In this document: piece after piece, positions 51,441 through 60,884 of the stretch
Layout: each line of letters starts with the position of its first letter
Position numbering within the stretch: the stretch's first letter is position 1
NCBI RefSeq assembly: GCF_030540875.1
Contig: NZ_JAUOEM010000004.1
Location: forward strand, 124,001 to 188,000
Reading direction: 5' to 3'
Source: Flavivirga amylovorans
GTDB taxonomy: Bacteria > Bacteroidota > Bacteroidia > Flavobacteriales > Flavobacteriaceae
Length of the DNA stretch: 64,000 nucleotides
Position numbers and translations under genes: made by a program
The notes under the pieces: model-generated
Told to the model about the DNA's origin: nothing
Databases searched by the model: none
What the model saw: the letters and a program-made list of their open reading frames with translations, nothing else

Positions 51441-51643
51441 TAGCTTCGTTCTTTTACCTTTTGTTCTATACGCTTAGATGTTCTTAAAATAAACATCATA
51501 AGAATAGCACAAAGAGACGCTACAATGGTAATTAAAGCAATTAAGCTGTCATCTTTAAAAGGCGCGTCAAAATTTACTTTTGTAAAGTTGAAGATCATTA
51601 GCCCAAAGGCTATGATACTTATAATAATAGTTAAATATTTCAT
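51440..51643 (-). CDS. Small two-helix membrane protein
   Basis: This 67-aa protein has two hydrophobic helices (YLTIIISIIAFGLMIFNFTK and IALITIVASLCAILMMFILR) and a basic tail (TSKRIEQKVKERS). It sits between the marC gene (12 bases) and the FAD protein gene (1-base overlap) on the same strand, so all three form an operon. Similar short proteins occur at this place in related genomes as far as I recall. Function unknown. Confidence 0.7.
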   Translation of the reverse strand: MKYLTIIISIIAFGLMIFNFTKVNFDAPFKDDSLIALITIVASLCAILMMFILRTSKRIEQKVKERS

Positions 51644-51654
51644 CCTAAATATGT

Positions 51655-52242
51655 TTATGCAATTTCAAATAGCGCTTTAATATTATGAGCAAACAATTTA
51701 ACAGCGATAGCTAATAATATAACACCAAATACTTTACGTATAATATTTATCCCGTTTTGCCCAATGAAACGTTCTATTTTAGCCGATGTTTTTAGTACTA
51801 TAAAAATAAAAATAACATTTAATATAACAGCGACAACAATGTTTTCGATTCTAAACTCTGCTCTTAACGATAGCAAGGTTGTTAAGCTTCCAGGACCAGC
51901 GATTAAAGGAAACGCTAAAGGAAATACTGCAGTTGTCATGGCAGTACTTTCTTCCTGCTTATATAATGTGATTCCTAAAATCATTTCTAAAGCAATAAAA
52001 AACAAAATAAAAGCACCAGCAACAGCAAACGAATTTACATCAATACCAATAAGGTTTAAAATACTTTTTCCTAAAAACAAGAATACGACTAATATAATAC
52101 CCGCAATTATAGAAGCTTTTTCGCTTTGAATATGACCTGCTTTTTTTCGTAAATCTATAATTATTGGAATATTTCCTATAATGTCTATAACGGCAAATAA
52201 CACCATAAAAGCCGTAAAGATTTCTTTAAAGTTTAATTGCAT
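51655..52242 (-). CDS. MarC-family integral membrane protein
   Basis: This protein has about 195 aa from the ATG at 52242 (MQLNFKEIFTAFMVLFAVID); the longer frame from 52290 adds an unlikely hydrophilic leader. It has six membrane helices and the MarC signatures VLFAVIDIIGNIPIIIDL, FFIALEMILGITLY and FPLAFPLIAGPGSLTTLLSL. MarC proteins were once linked to multiple antibiotic resistance, but their transport role remains unclear. It is the first gene of the three-gene operon. Confidence 0.9.
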   Translation of the reverse strand: MQLNFKEIFTAFMVLFAVIDIIGNIPIIIDLRKKAGHIQSEKASIIAGIILVVFLFLGKSILNLIGIDVNSFAVAGAFILFFIALEMILGITLYKQEESTAMTTAVFPLAFPLIAGPGSLTTLLSLRAEFRIENIVVAVILNVIFIFIVLKTSAKIERFIGQNGINIIRKVFGVILLAIAVKLFAHNIKALFEIA

Positions 52243-52321
52243 TTTTTTGGTTATTAAGTTTTGTGGGCAAAGTTCGGTATTAAATACCAAATTATTGCAT
52301 TAAATAATTCTAAAGATTGTC

Positions 52322-52329
52322 TATTTTTG
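52322..52329 (+). promoter_or_regulatory. -7 box of the DUF3109 gene
   Basis: TATTTTTG (TAnnTTTG) ends 4 bases before the ATG, another case that suggests a leaderless transcript. Confidence 0.5.
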
Positions 52330-52333
52330 TCTG

Positions 52334-52906
52334 ATGTTTCAATTAGGAAAAACGATTGTGTCCGAAGATATTATTGAGAAAGATTTTATGTGTAATCTTT
52401 CGGCTTGTAAAGGAGCATGTTGTATTGATGGTGATGCAGGTGCGCCATTAGACGCAGATGAGACTAAAATACTAGAAGACATATATCCTAAAGTGAAACC
52501 TTTTTTGCGTAAAGAAGGTATTGAGGCCATTGAATCTCAAGACGTCTTTGTAACTACTGAAGATGGTGCATTAGAAACACCATTAATTAATGGCGCTGAT
52601 TGTGCCTATGTTATTTTCGATGAAAAAAAAGTAGCGCTTTGCGGTATAGAAGAAGCCTATAATCAAGGTGAAATATCTTGGAAAAAACCAGTATCTTGTC
52701 ATTTGTATCCTGTAAGAGTTCAAGATTATAGTGAGTTTTCAGCGGTCAATTATCATAAATGGCAAATTTGCGATGATGCCTGCTCATTAGGTAAAGAATT
52801 ACAAATACCTATCTATAAATTTGTAAAAGAAGCTTTAATTAGGAAGTTTGGTGAAGATTGGTATATGGAATTAGAGAAGGTTGCAAATTCAAAAAAAAGA
52901 GATTAA
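52334..52906 (+). CDS. DUF3109 family cysteine-rich protein
   Basis: This 190-aa protein has a cysteine pattern (MCNLSACKGACCIDGDAGAP, then CAYVIFD, ALCGIEEA, SCHLYPVR and KWQICDDACSLG) of the YkgJ-like metal or Fe-S binding type. The DUF3109 signature FMCNLSACKGACC is exact. The family is widespread in Bacteroidota with unknown function. It stands alone between the divergent marC operon and nrdB. Confidence 0.88.
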   Translation: MFQLGKTIVSEDIIEKDFMCNLSACKGACCIDGDAGAPLDADETKILEDIYPKVKPFLRKEGIEAIESQDVFVTTEDGALETPLINGADCAYVIFDEKKVALCGIEEAYNQGEISWKKPVSCHLYPVRVQDYSEFSAVNYHKWQICDDACSLGKELQIPIYKFVKEALIRKFGEDWYMELEKVANSKKRD

Positions 52907-53197
52907 AATTTATTTTTAAGTTTTAAAACTAGCGTCTCATTTCTTTACTTTTTTTGTAAACAAAGCTCCTTGTTTTATGGGGCTTAAGCGAAGATATTAA
53001 AAGTTAAGTGATTAACAATCAATAAGTTGTAATGTTGTAAGAAAGCCTTTTAAAAGGCTGGCTTGTTAAGTTTTGTTAAAAACTTGTTGACAATGTTTAT
53101 AACTATACCTTTCTTTTATCACTACATTTTTCAATCTTTGTTACTCCCAAATCGAAAGAAATTTTCGTCCAATATTTTATAAAAAAATTAAAGAACA

Positions 53198-54178
53198 ATG
53201 TCTCAGGCTATAGAACCGATTTTGCAAGAAAACAAAGACCGTTTTGTTATTTTTCCAATTCAACATCATGATATTTGGGAATGGTATAAGAAATCGGAGG
53301 CAAGTTTTTGGACAGCAGAAGAGATTGATTTACATCAAGATCTTACAGATTGGTCTACAAAGCTTAATGATGATGAGCGTTATTTTATAAAACATATTCT
53401 GGCGTTTTTTGCTGCCAGTGATGGTATTGTAAACGAAAATTTAGCTGAGAATTTTGTAAACGAAGTACAATATAGCGAAGCGAAATTCTTTTATGGATTT
53501 CAAATCATGATGGAAAATATTCATAGTGAGACCTATTCACTTTTAATAGATACTTATGTAAAAGACGAAAAAGAAAAAGATCTATTGTTTAATGCTCTTG
53601 ATAACTTTCCTGCTATCAAAAAGAAAGCAGATTGGGCATTAAAATGGATTGAGTCTCCAAGTTTTGCAGAGCGTTTAATAGCGTTTGCTGCTGTTGAAGG
53701 GATTTTCTTTTCTGGAGCATTTTGTTCTATTTTCTGGTTAAAGAAAAGAGGATTAATGCCTGGTTTAACATTTTCTAATGAGCTAATATCTCGTGACGAA
53801 GGTGTTCACTGCGATTTTGCAGTGCATTTACATAATGAACATTTAGTAAATAAGGTTCCTAAATCTCGTATTAGAGAGATTTTAGTGGACGCTTTAGATA
53901 TAGAACGTGAATTTATAACAGAATCATTGCCAGCTAGTTTAATTGGAATGAATGCTGTTTTAATGTCACAATACTTAGAATTTGTAACCGATAGATTATT
54001 GTTTGAATTAGGTTGCGATAAAGAATACAATACAGCAAACCCATTTGATTTTATGGATATGATTTCTTTACAAGGAAAAACAAATTTCTTTGAGAAACGT
54101 GTATCTGAATATCAAAAGGCGGGTGTCCTTAATAAAGAGGAAGAAAAGGATAAATTCAGTTTTGACGCCGATTTTTAA
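53198..54178 (+). CDS. nrdB: Ribonucleotide reductase class I, beta subunit
   Basis: This 326-aa R2 protein carries the diiron cofactor that activates NrdA. Ligands sit in [12 protein letters not shown] (Asp/Glu region), [16 protein letters not shown] (Glu), [17 protein letters not shown] (Glu, His and the radical-site Tyr region), [11 protein letters not shown] (Glu) and [15 protein letters not shown] (Glu, His). All iron ligands are present. The C-terminal peptide [12 protein letters not shown], which binds NrdA, is intact. It is followed 205 bases later by nrdA, the reverse of the usual nrdAB order but normal in Bacteroidota. Regulation is not evident; a partly palindromic AT-rich stretch lies upstream. 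Confidence 0.96.
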   Translation: MSQAIEPILQENKDRFVIFPIQHHDIWEWYKKSEASFWTAEEIDLHQDLTDWSTKLNDDERYFIKHILAFFAASDGIVNENLAENFVNEVQYSEAKFFYGFQIMMENIHSETYSLLIDTYVKDEKEKDLLFNALDNFPAIKKKADWALKWIESPSFAERLIAFAAVEGIFFSGAFCSIFWLKKRGLMPGLTFSNELISRDEGVHCDFAVHLHNEHLVNKVPKSRIREILVDALDIEREFITESLPASLIGMNAVLMSQYLEFVTDRLLFELGCDKEYNTANPFDFMDMISLQGKTNFFEKRVSEYQKAGVLNKEEEKDKFSFDADF

Positions 54179-54383
54179 TTGAGCCCCTAATTTTCAAAAA
54201 ACCTCTCTTTTTGAAGATTCAATTAGAATGACATTTCCATAGTATATGGAAAATTAATAACCTTTTATTGAAGTAATATTAGCAACTGATTTTTATCTAA
54301 TTAACCATTAGAACGAAACATTAGAATAGTAATCTAACCGATTTTCTGAAGGTGTATCAGAAAACCTAAAAAGTGTAATAAAT

Positions 54384-56867
54384 ATGTATGTAGTAAAAAG
54401 AGACGGCAGAAAAGAGCAAATCATGTTCGATAAAATCACTGCAAGAGTGAGAAAATTATGTTATGGATTAAATGAATTGGTCGATCCATTAAAAGTAACA
54501 ATGCGTGTCATTGAAGGATTATATGATGGCGTTACTACAAGCGAACTTGATAATCTTGCAGCAGAGATTGCAGCAACTATGACGACAGCGCATCCAGATT
54601 ACGCTCGTTTAGCTGCTCGTATTTCGGTTTCTAACTTACATAAAAACACTAAAAAGACATTTAGTGATGTTATGGAAGATTTACACAAATATGTAAATCC
54701 AAGAACAGGTAAAGATGCGCCACTTTTAGCAGACGATGTATATGAAGTGATTATGGCTAATAAAGAACGCCTGGATTCTACTATTATATATAACCGTGAT
54801 TTTGGGTATGATTATTTTGGTTTTAAAACTTTAGAGCGTTCCTATCTTTTAAAATTAAATGGAGTCATTGCAGAACGCCCTCAACATATGCTTATGCGTG
54901 TTTCAATAGGAATTCATTTAAATGATTTAGATGCAGCTATTGAGACCTATGAGTTAATGTCTAAAAAATATTTTACACACGCTACACCAACATTATTTAA
55001 TTCCGGTACACCAAAACCTCAAATGTCATCTTGTTTTCTTTTAACAATGAAAGAAGATAGTATTGATGGTATTTACGACACTTTAAAACAAACAGCTAAG
55101 ATTTCACAATCAGCAGGAGGGATAGGTTTAGCGATGCATAATGTACGAGCTACAGGGAGCTATATTGCAGGAACCAATGGTACCAGTAATGGTATTGTGC
55201 CAATGCTTCGTGTGTTTAATGATACAGCACGTTATGTAGATCAAGGAGGCGGAAAACGTAAAGGAAGTTTCGCTATTTATTTAGAAACGTGGCATGCCGA
55301 TATTTTTGATTTCTTAGACTTAAAGAAAAACCACGGTAAAGAAGAAATGCGTGCGCGTGATTTATTTTACGCAATGTGGATTTCAGATTTATTCATGAAA
55401 CGTGTTCAAGAAGATGGCGATTGGACTTTAATGTGTCCTAACGAATGTCCTGGATTACCAGAAACGCATAGTGAGGAATTTGAAGCCTTATATTTAAAGT
55501 ATGAAGCAGAAGGAAAAGGACGTAAAACAATAAAAGCACGTGAGCTTTGGGAGAAAATATTAGAATCTCAAATTGAAACAGGAACACCATATATGCTGTA
55601 TAAAGATGCAGCAAACCGTAAGTCTAATCAGAAAAATTTGGGAACCATCCGTTCTTCAAATTTATGTACAGAGATTATGGAGTACACATCTCCAGATGAG
55701 GTTGCTGTATGTAATTTAGCATCTATTGCATTACCAATGTTTGTTAAAAATGGTCAATTCGATCATAAAGAATTGTTCCGTATTACAAAGCGTGTTACTA
55801 AAAACTTAAATCGCGTTATTGATAGAAATTACTATCCAGTAAAAGAAGCTGAAAATTCTAATATGCGCCACAGACCAATAGGTTTAGGGGTACAGGGGTT
55901 AGCAGATACTTTTATCCAATTACGTATGCCTTTCACAAGTGATGCCGCTAAAAAGTTAAATCAAGATATTTTTGAAACACTTTACTATGCTGCGGTTACT
56001 GCAAGTATGGAAGAAGCAAAAGTTGATGGGCCTTACGAGACTTATGAAGGGTCTCCAATAAGTAAAGGAGAATTCCAACATAACTTATGGAACTTAAAAG
56101 ATGACGAATTAAGCGGTAACTGGGATTGGGAGAAGTTACGTAAGCAAGTGCTTAAAAATGGTGTGCGTAACTCATTATTAGTGGCTCCTATGCCAACAGC
56201 ATCTACATCTCAAATTCTTGGTAATAATGAATGCTTTGAACCATATACTTCTAACATTTATACCCGTCGTGTATTATCCGGTGAGTTTATTGTTGTGAAT
56301 AAGCATTTATTGGAAGATTTAGTTGAGCTAGGACTTTGGAATGAAAGTTTAAAACAAGATATCATGAGGGCTAATGGTTCTATTCAAAATATTGATACCA
56401 TTCCTCAAGATATAAAAGATTTATATAAAACAGTTTGGGAGTTAAGTATGAAAGATATTATAGATATGTCTCGTCAAAGAGGGTACTTTATAGATCAGTC
56501 ACAATCACTTAACTTATTTTTAGAAGGTGCTACTATGGCTAAACTAACATCAATGCATTTTTATGCATGGAAAAGTGGCTTAAAAACGGGTATGTATTAT
56601 TTACGTACTAAGAGTGCTGTAGATGCTATCAAGTTTACTTTACAAACAACTAAGAAAGAAGAACCAACTGCAGAGGTTGTAGAAGTTAAGGATGTTAATG
56701 TAGATCAAGAACAAGCAAAAAAGAAACAAGTAGCAGCAAAAAATGCAGCGAAATTTGCGAAACAAAACACACCAGAAGTTGAGCCCATGACTGCAGAAGA
56801 AATGAAAGCGCTCATTGCTCAGGCGAAAGCTGGAGAAGGCGATGATTGCTTAATGTGTGGGTCTTAA
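54384..56867 (+). CDS. nrdA: Ribonucleotide reductase class I, alpha subunit
   Basis: This 827-aa R1 protein reduces NDPs to dNDPs. An N-terminal ATP-cone ([20 protein letters not shown], 1-90) gives allosteric activity control. The barrel has the active-site Cys in [30 protein letters not shown] (substrate-specificity region), NLCTEIMEY...[12 protein letters not shown] (second and radical Cys region) and [17 protein letters not shown]. The C-terminal CLMC pair delivers electrons from thioredoxin. A 100-residue Lys/Glu/Ala-rich linker precedes that pair. It is followed by a terminator at 56948. Confidence 0.97.
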   Translation: MYVVKRDGRKEQIMFDKITARVRKLCYGLNELVDPLKVTMRVIEGLYDGVTTSELDNLAAEIAATMTTAHPDYARLAARISVSNLHKNTKKTFSDVMEDLHKYVNPRTGKDAPLLADDVYEVIMANKERLDSTIIYNRDFGYDYFGFKTLERSYLLKLNGVIAERPQHMLMRVSIGIHLNDLDAAIETYELMSKKYFTHATPTLFNSGTPKPQMSSCFLLTMKEDSIDGIYDTLKQTAKISQSAGGIGLAMHNVRATGSYIAGTNGTSNGIVPMLRVFNDTARYVDQGGGKRKGSFAIYLETWHADIFDFLDLKKNHGKEEMRARDLFYAMWISDLFMKRVQEDGDWTLMCPNECPGLPETHSEEFEALYLKYEAEGKGRKTIKARELWEKILESQIETGTPYMLYKDAANRKSNQKNLGTIRSSNLCTEIMEYTSPDEVAVCNLASIALPMFVKNGQFDHKELFRITKRVTKNLNRVIDRNYYPVKEAENSNMRHRPIGLGVQGLADTFIQLRMPFTSDAAKKLNQDIFETLYYAAVTASMEEAKVDGPYETYEGSPISKGEFQHNLWNLKDDELSGNWDWEKLRKQVLKNGVRNSLLVAPMPTASTSQILGNNECFEPYTSNIYTRRVLSGEFIVVNKHLLEDLVELGLWNESLKQDIMRANGSIQNIDTIPQDIKDLYKTVWELSMKDIIDMSRQRGYFIDQSQSLNLFLEGATMAKLTSMHFYAWKSGLKTGMYYLRTKSAVDAIKFTLQTTKKEEPTAEVVEVKDVNVDQEQAKKKQVAAKNAAKFAKQNTPEVEPMTAEEMKALIAQAKAGEGDDCLMCGS

Positions 56868-56947
56868 ATCAATTTTCGCTTATTGAATATGTCTCCCAAT
56901 TCTTATTTAAAAGAATTTGAGAGGGATTTCAAATTAAGTGTTGTACA

Positions 56948-56976
56948 AAGCATCTCTATTGAGATGCTTTTTTTTA
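56948..56976 (+). terminator. Terminator after nrdA
   Basis: AGCATCTC (56949-56956) pairs with GAGATGCT (56961-56968), then T8. Because it lies within the longest frame of the next gene, it shows that gene must start downstream. Confidence 0.88.
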
Positions 56977-57002
56977 TCATTAATACCAAATTAATTGAAA
57001 AA

Positions 57003-57446
57003 ATGAATAAAACAGTAAATAAGCTTGAAGCTCTAATACAAAAAGGATTAAAATATATATTACAATCTTCAGAACTTGAATTGACTCAAAAATCACTACC
57101 TGAAAAGTGGTCAAAAAAAGAAATTTTGGGACATCTTATTGATTCTGGAATCAATAACCTTCAACGATTTACCGAAATTCAGTACGAGAATAAACCTTAT
57201 AAAATAAGAAGGTACGAACAAGATAAATTAGTGAAAGCTAATGACTATCAAAATGCTGAATTTAAAGAAATTGCTAACTTTTGGTTTGCAATTAATACTA
57301 GAATAATGTGTTTAATAAGTCAACAAACAGAAGAAACACTTAATTACAAAATTAAAATAGACGATAACAATATCTCGGATTTGAGATTTTTAATTCAGGA
57401 CTACGTCAATCATTTAGAACACCATCTAAATCAAATTCTGGAATAA
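57003..57446 (+). CDS. DinB-family protein
   Basis: This protein has about 147 aa from the ATG at 57003 (MNKTVNKLEALIQKGLKYIL). The longer frame from 56883 runs through the nrdA terminator and is rejected. It is a four-helix bundle with the metal-site histidines in WSKKEILGHLIDSGINNLQR and YVNHLEHHLNQILE, the C-terminal HxxHH-like pattern. It is the third DinB-type gene in the window. Function unknown. Confidence 0.82.
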   Translation: MNKTVNKLEALIQKGLKYILQSSELELTQKSLPEKWSKKEILGHLIDSGINNLQRFTEIQYENKPYKIRRYEQDKLVKANDYQNAEFKEIANFWFAINTRIMCLISQQTEETLNYKIKIDDNNISDLRFLIQDYVNHLEHHLNQILE

Positions 57447-57536
57447 TACCAATTTGGTAATAGGTTTCAACTTTAACTTGTCTTGAACGCAGTCGAAAGG
57501 TTTAACATGATACAAATAACATGTTAATTAAGAACC

Positions 57537-57818
57537 TTATTTATATTGACATAAATATGAGGTCTGTTCAGATACTTTTACTTGAAACGTTTTATTGGCT
57601 TCAATCTGGTACGATTCGCCAGCTTTGTACGTTTTCCATTCGGATTCGCCAGGTAATTTAACGGTCATTTCTCCTTCAATAACAAGCATTGTTTCATGAG
57701 TAGAAGTACCAAATTCATAATCGCCAGCATTCATAACTCCTAAAGTAGATTTTCCAGTTTTAGTAGTATATCCTAAAGATTTAACATTGCCATCAAAATA
57801 GTCGTTTGTTGAAATCAT
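57537..57818 (-). CDS. ppnP: Pyrimidine/purine nucleoside phosphorylase
   Basis: This 93-aa single cupin domain (old name DUF1255/YaiE) has the motifs DYFDGNVKSLGYTT, STLGVMNAGDYEFGTSTHE, EMTVKLPGESEW and the C-terminal SYLCQY. PpnP cleaves several nucleosides by phosphorolysis to free base and ribose 1-phosphate. The length matches the family (93-95 aa). It is monocistronic; the gap to the DinB gene holds part of a dispersed repeat (GAACGCAGTCGAAAG at 57484). Confidence 0.93.
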   Translation of the reverse strand: MISTNDYFDGNVKSLGYTTKTGKSTLGVMNAGDYEFGTSTHETMLVIEGEMTVKLPGESEWKTYKAGESYQIEANKTFQVKVSEQTSYLCQYK

Positions 57819-58142
57819 ATAATTATTTTAAAATTTTGACGAAAATAGCAAACTCAATTGGTATAGCAGCATGCTAATAAACAATATTATTAGTTGAATA
57901 GCTATGTAAAATATTCAAAACACCCTTATTCATTAAAGAAAATAAATTTATTGCTACATGTATTAAACCTTTAATAGTTTTTAAAGTCAAAGAGGGTTTA
58001 GTTCATAAATTTATAAAAACACCTAATTATTTAAAAGCAATCATTGCCTATGTCTTATACTTTTCAAAAAGACCTTAATAAAATCTTTTTTAAAACTTAT
58101 ATTTGCCCAAAATTTATTAATAATAACTCCCTTGCTCTTCAT
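57819..58142. other. Intergenic stretch with a -7 box for the TonB receptor
   Basis: No gene is supported. TATATTTG at 58098-58105 is an exact Bacteroidota -7 box, 37 bases before the ATG at 58143; it lies inside the longer reading frame from 58044 and argues for the downstream start. Confidence 0.55.
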
Positions 58143-60650
58143 ATGAGGTCTATTAAATTACTAGTTGTTGCCTTTTTATTAACATCAAATTTTGCAATAG
58201 CACAGATTACCGGAAAAATACAAGATACTACCGATAATTATCCTTTAGAATATGCCACAGCAGCACTTTATAACCAAGAAGACAAATCACTTGTAACGGG
58301 TGTTATTACAAATATTGATGGTGTTTTTGTTATTGAAAATGTTAAAAATGGACGCTATTATTTAGAAGCTTCTTTTGTGGGTTATACCACGAAAACTATT
58401 CAAAATATAGACATTTCAAAAGGGAATAAACGTATAGATTTAGGCGTTGTAAAACTGGTTTTAGGCAATCAACTTAACGAAGTGGAAATTAGGGGAGAAC
58501 GTGCAACAGTAATTAACAAAATTGACCGTCAAGTATTCGATTCTAAAAATTTTCAAAATAGCCAGGGTGGAAGCGCAACCGATGTTATTAAAAACCTGCC
58601 TTCAGTATCTGTTGATGGTTTAGGAGATATAAGCGTTAGAGGAAGTAAAGGGTTTGCTGTTTTGATTAATGGAAAACCTACTCAGGGAGATGCTAGTGCT
58701 ATTTTAGCACAATTACCTGCCAATGCTTTAGAAAAAATAGAAATTATTACCGCACCATCTGCAAAATACGACCCCGAAGGAAAAGGAGGTATTTTGAATA
58801 TTATTACAAAAGAAGGCGCTATTAACGGAACATTTGCACAAATAAATCTGCGTGGCGGGTTTCCGTCTATTGAGCCTTATGATACTCAAGTACCAGCGCA
58901 ACGTTATGGTATAGATGCTACCATTAATAGAAGAACCGATAAATGGAATTTATCATTTGGAACCAGCTACCAGCGTAATGATAAAACAGGTAGAAGAGAA
59001 GGCGAGTTATTTATTGTAAACCAAGTAGAAGATAAACAAACCTTTTTGCCATCAGATGGAGAACGTAGTTTTGACAATATTAGTTATAATGGTCGTTTTA
59101 CTGTAGATTTTACACCAAATAAAAACGATGAATTCTCATTAGGTTTTTTTGCAGGCAAACACACTGTTGATAGGTTAGCAGATATTACCTATTTTGATAA
59201 TCACGCTATTTCTCCCATTGGAAGTAATAACAGATTATACACTTTTTCATATTACAACCATAACTTAAGAACCCGTAAAGGAGATTTTGTATTGGGTAGT
59301 TTTGATTATGGACATACTTTTGGTGATAAATCAAAAATATCAACATCGTTTTTATATGAATATACCTTTTTAGGGGGGCCAACCTATAATGACAATGTAG
59401 ATACTCCTGCCTATAATGTTATTTATCAACAAGAATTTAATACCAACGATAACCCTTTGCATGGGGTGCGTTATAATTTAGATTATAAATGGAAACCGTT
59501 TTCATTTGGAATTATTGAAACAGGATATCAATTTAGAAATTTAGATCACGAAGGCGAATTTATTTATGAACGTGACGGCGTTATCGTGCCAGAGTTTTCA
59601 AGTAATATTGAATTAAAAAGAACGCTTCATTCGGCTTATGGACAATTAACAGGCGCTAAAGACAAATGGGATTATGCTGCTGGCGTACGTTTAGAATCAA
59701 TGAATAGAAAGTACACTGAAGCTTTGGTTAGTGAAGCAGTTCCAAATGAATATAAGTACGATTTTGTAAAATTGTTTCCTTCGGCATCATTACAATATTC
59801 GATAAATGACGATACCAAAATTAAAGCAGCTTATAGTAAAAGAGTAGAACGTACCACTACCTTAAAAATGAATAGTTTTGCAGAACGTGAGCATTCAGAG
59901 GTATTTGAACAAGGAGATAATCGTTTACTGCCTGAATTTATAGATTTGGTAGAGCTTGGTGTTAACAAAAAATTCAATAACAACACTTCTGGATATGCAA
60001 CGGCTTATTATAGACATGTAAACAATGCTATAAATCGTGTTAATACCTTGGCCTATGAGAGTAATGGTGCTGTAATTGATACTATTTTAAACCGTGTGTA
60101 TTCTAATGTTGGAAAAAGCAACGCTATAGGCATAGAACTTGGTACGCAATTTAAAGCTACCAAAAACTGGAGCAACTTTATAGGAGCCAATATATATAAC
60201 TACGATATAGATGGGGACTTTGTATTTAGACATCGGGATGGTATTACCAGAAATTACAATGTAAATAGTAGCAACACGATCTATTCGTTTAATGTAAATT
60301 CTACCTATTCGTTCTGGAAAAATGCGACTCTGCAATTTACTTTTAACTACCTATCTGAAACAAATACCGCACAAGGTCAAGACTCTCAGTTCTATTCCCC
60401 AAATTTAACCTTGAAAAAATCGTTTTTAGACAGTCGATTGATAGCCACATTACAATGGCAAAACATCGATATGGGATTATTAAAAACTAACGAACAAAGT
60501 ATTGCTACTTCCAGAGCAAATGAATTTTATACCTATACCAATTATGTGTATGAAGTAGATATGATTACTTTAAATCTATCATATACTTTTAATAAGGTTA
60601 AAAACAAATCGAAGTTTATAGATAGTGAATTTGGTAAAAAAGAGTTTTAA
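58143..60650 (+). CDS. TonB-dependent receptor, outer membrane beta-barrel family
   Basis: This protein has about 835 aa from the ATG at 58143, which places the signal peptide (MRSIKLLVVAFLLTSNFAIA) at the N-terminus. A carboxypeptidase-D-like domain (QITGKIQDTTDNYPLEYATA, about 20-105), the plug (VIKNLPSVSVDGLGDISVRG, SAKYDPEGKGGILNIITKEG) and a barrel of the OMP_b-brl_3 type follow. The plug motif YDPEGKGGILNIITK is typical of this subgroup, which is common in Flavobacteriia and whose ligands are largely unknown. The C-terminus ends in SEFGKKEF rather than an aromatic strand. It is monocistronic; a hairpin at 60711-60736 (CAGAACT/AGTTCTG) follows. Confidence 0.88.
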   Translation: MRSIKLLVVAFLLTSNFAIAQITGKIQDTTDNYPLEYATAALYNQEDKSLVTGVITNIDGVFVIENVKNGRYYLEASFVGYTTKTIQNIDISKGNKRIDLGVVKLVLGNQLNEVEIRGERATVINKIDRQVFDSKNFQNSQGGSATDVIKNLPSVSVDGLGDISVRGSKGFAVLINGKPTQGDASAILAQLPANALEKIEIITAPSAKYDPEGKGGILNIITKEGAINGTFAQINLRGGFPSIEPYDTQVPAQRYGIDATINRRTDKWNLSFGTSYQRNDKTGRREGELFIVNQVEDKQTFLPSDGERSFDNISYNGRFTVDFTPNKNDEFSLGFFAGKHTVDRLADITYFDNHAISPIGSNNRLYTFSYYNHNLRTRKGDFVLGSFDYGHTFGDKSKISTSFLYEYTFLGGPTYNDNVDTPAYNVIYQQEFNTNDNPLHGVRYNLDYKWKPFSFGIIETGYQFRNLDHEGEFIYERDGVIVPEFSSNIELKRTLHSAYGQLTGAKDKWDYAAGVRLESMNRKYTEALVSEAVPNEYKYDFVKLFPSASLQYSINDDTKIKAAYSKRVERTTTLKMNSFAEREHSEVFEQGDNRLLPEFIDLVELGVNKKFNNNTSGYATAYYRHVNNAINRVNTLAYESNGAVIDTILNRVYSNVGKSNAIGIELGTQFKATKNWSNFIGANIYNYDIDGDFVFRHRDGITRNYNVNSSNTIYSFNVNSTYSFWKNATLQFTFNYLSETNTAQGQDSQFYSPNLTLKKSFLDSRLIATLQWQNIDMGLLKTNEQSIATSRANEFYTYTNYVYEVDMITLNLSYTFNKVKNKSKFIDSEFGKKEF

Positions 60651-60884
60651 TTTAAAAACTCTCTGATCCTTGGGTCGGGATTTCCTAATTCACCTATCCA
60701 AAAGAGAAGTCAGAACTATCTTTTTTGGCAGTTCTGGGTGAGGTAAAATACAAAATTTCGATTTTTTGACCCTCTGGGTTAAAATCTGTGTTCAACTTGA
60801 TTGGGTATGAAACTGATAAAATACTTTACGGCTTGCCTTTGGCCTATCTACCAGGAGGCAGGGATAGTCGGTTTTAAGAAATTT

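Noticed and set aside
56883-57002. Longer N-terminus of the third DinB protein
   Set aside because: The stretch contains the nrdA terminator with a T8 run, translated as non-family residues.
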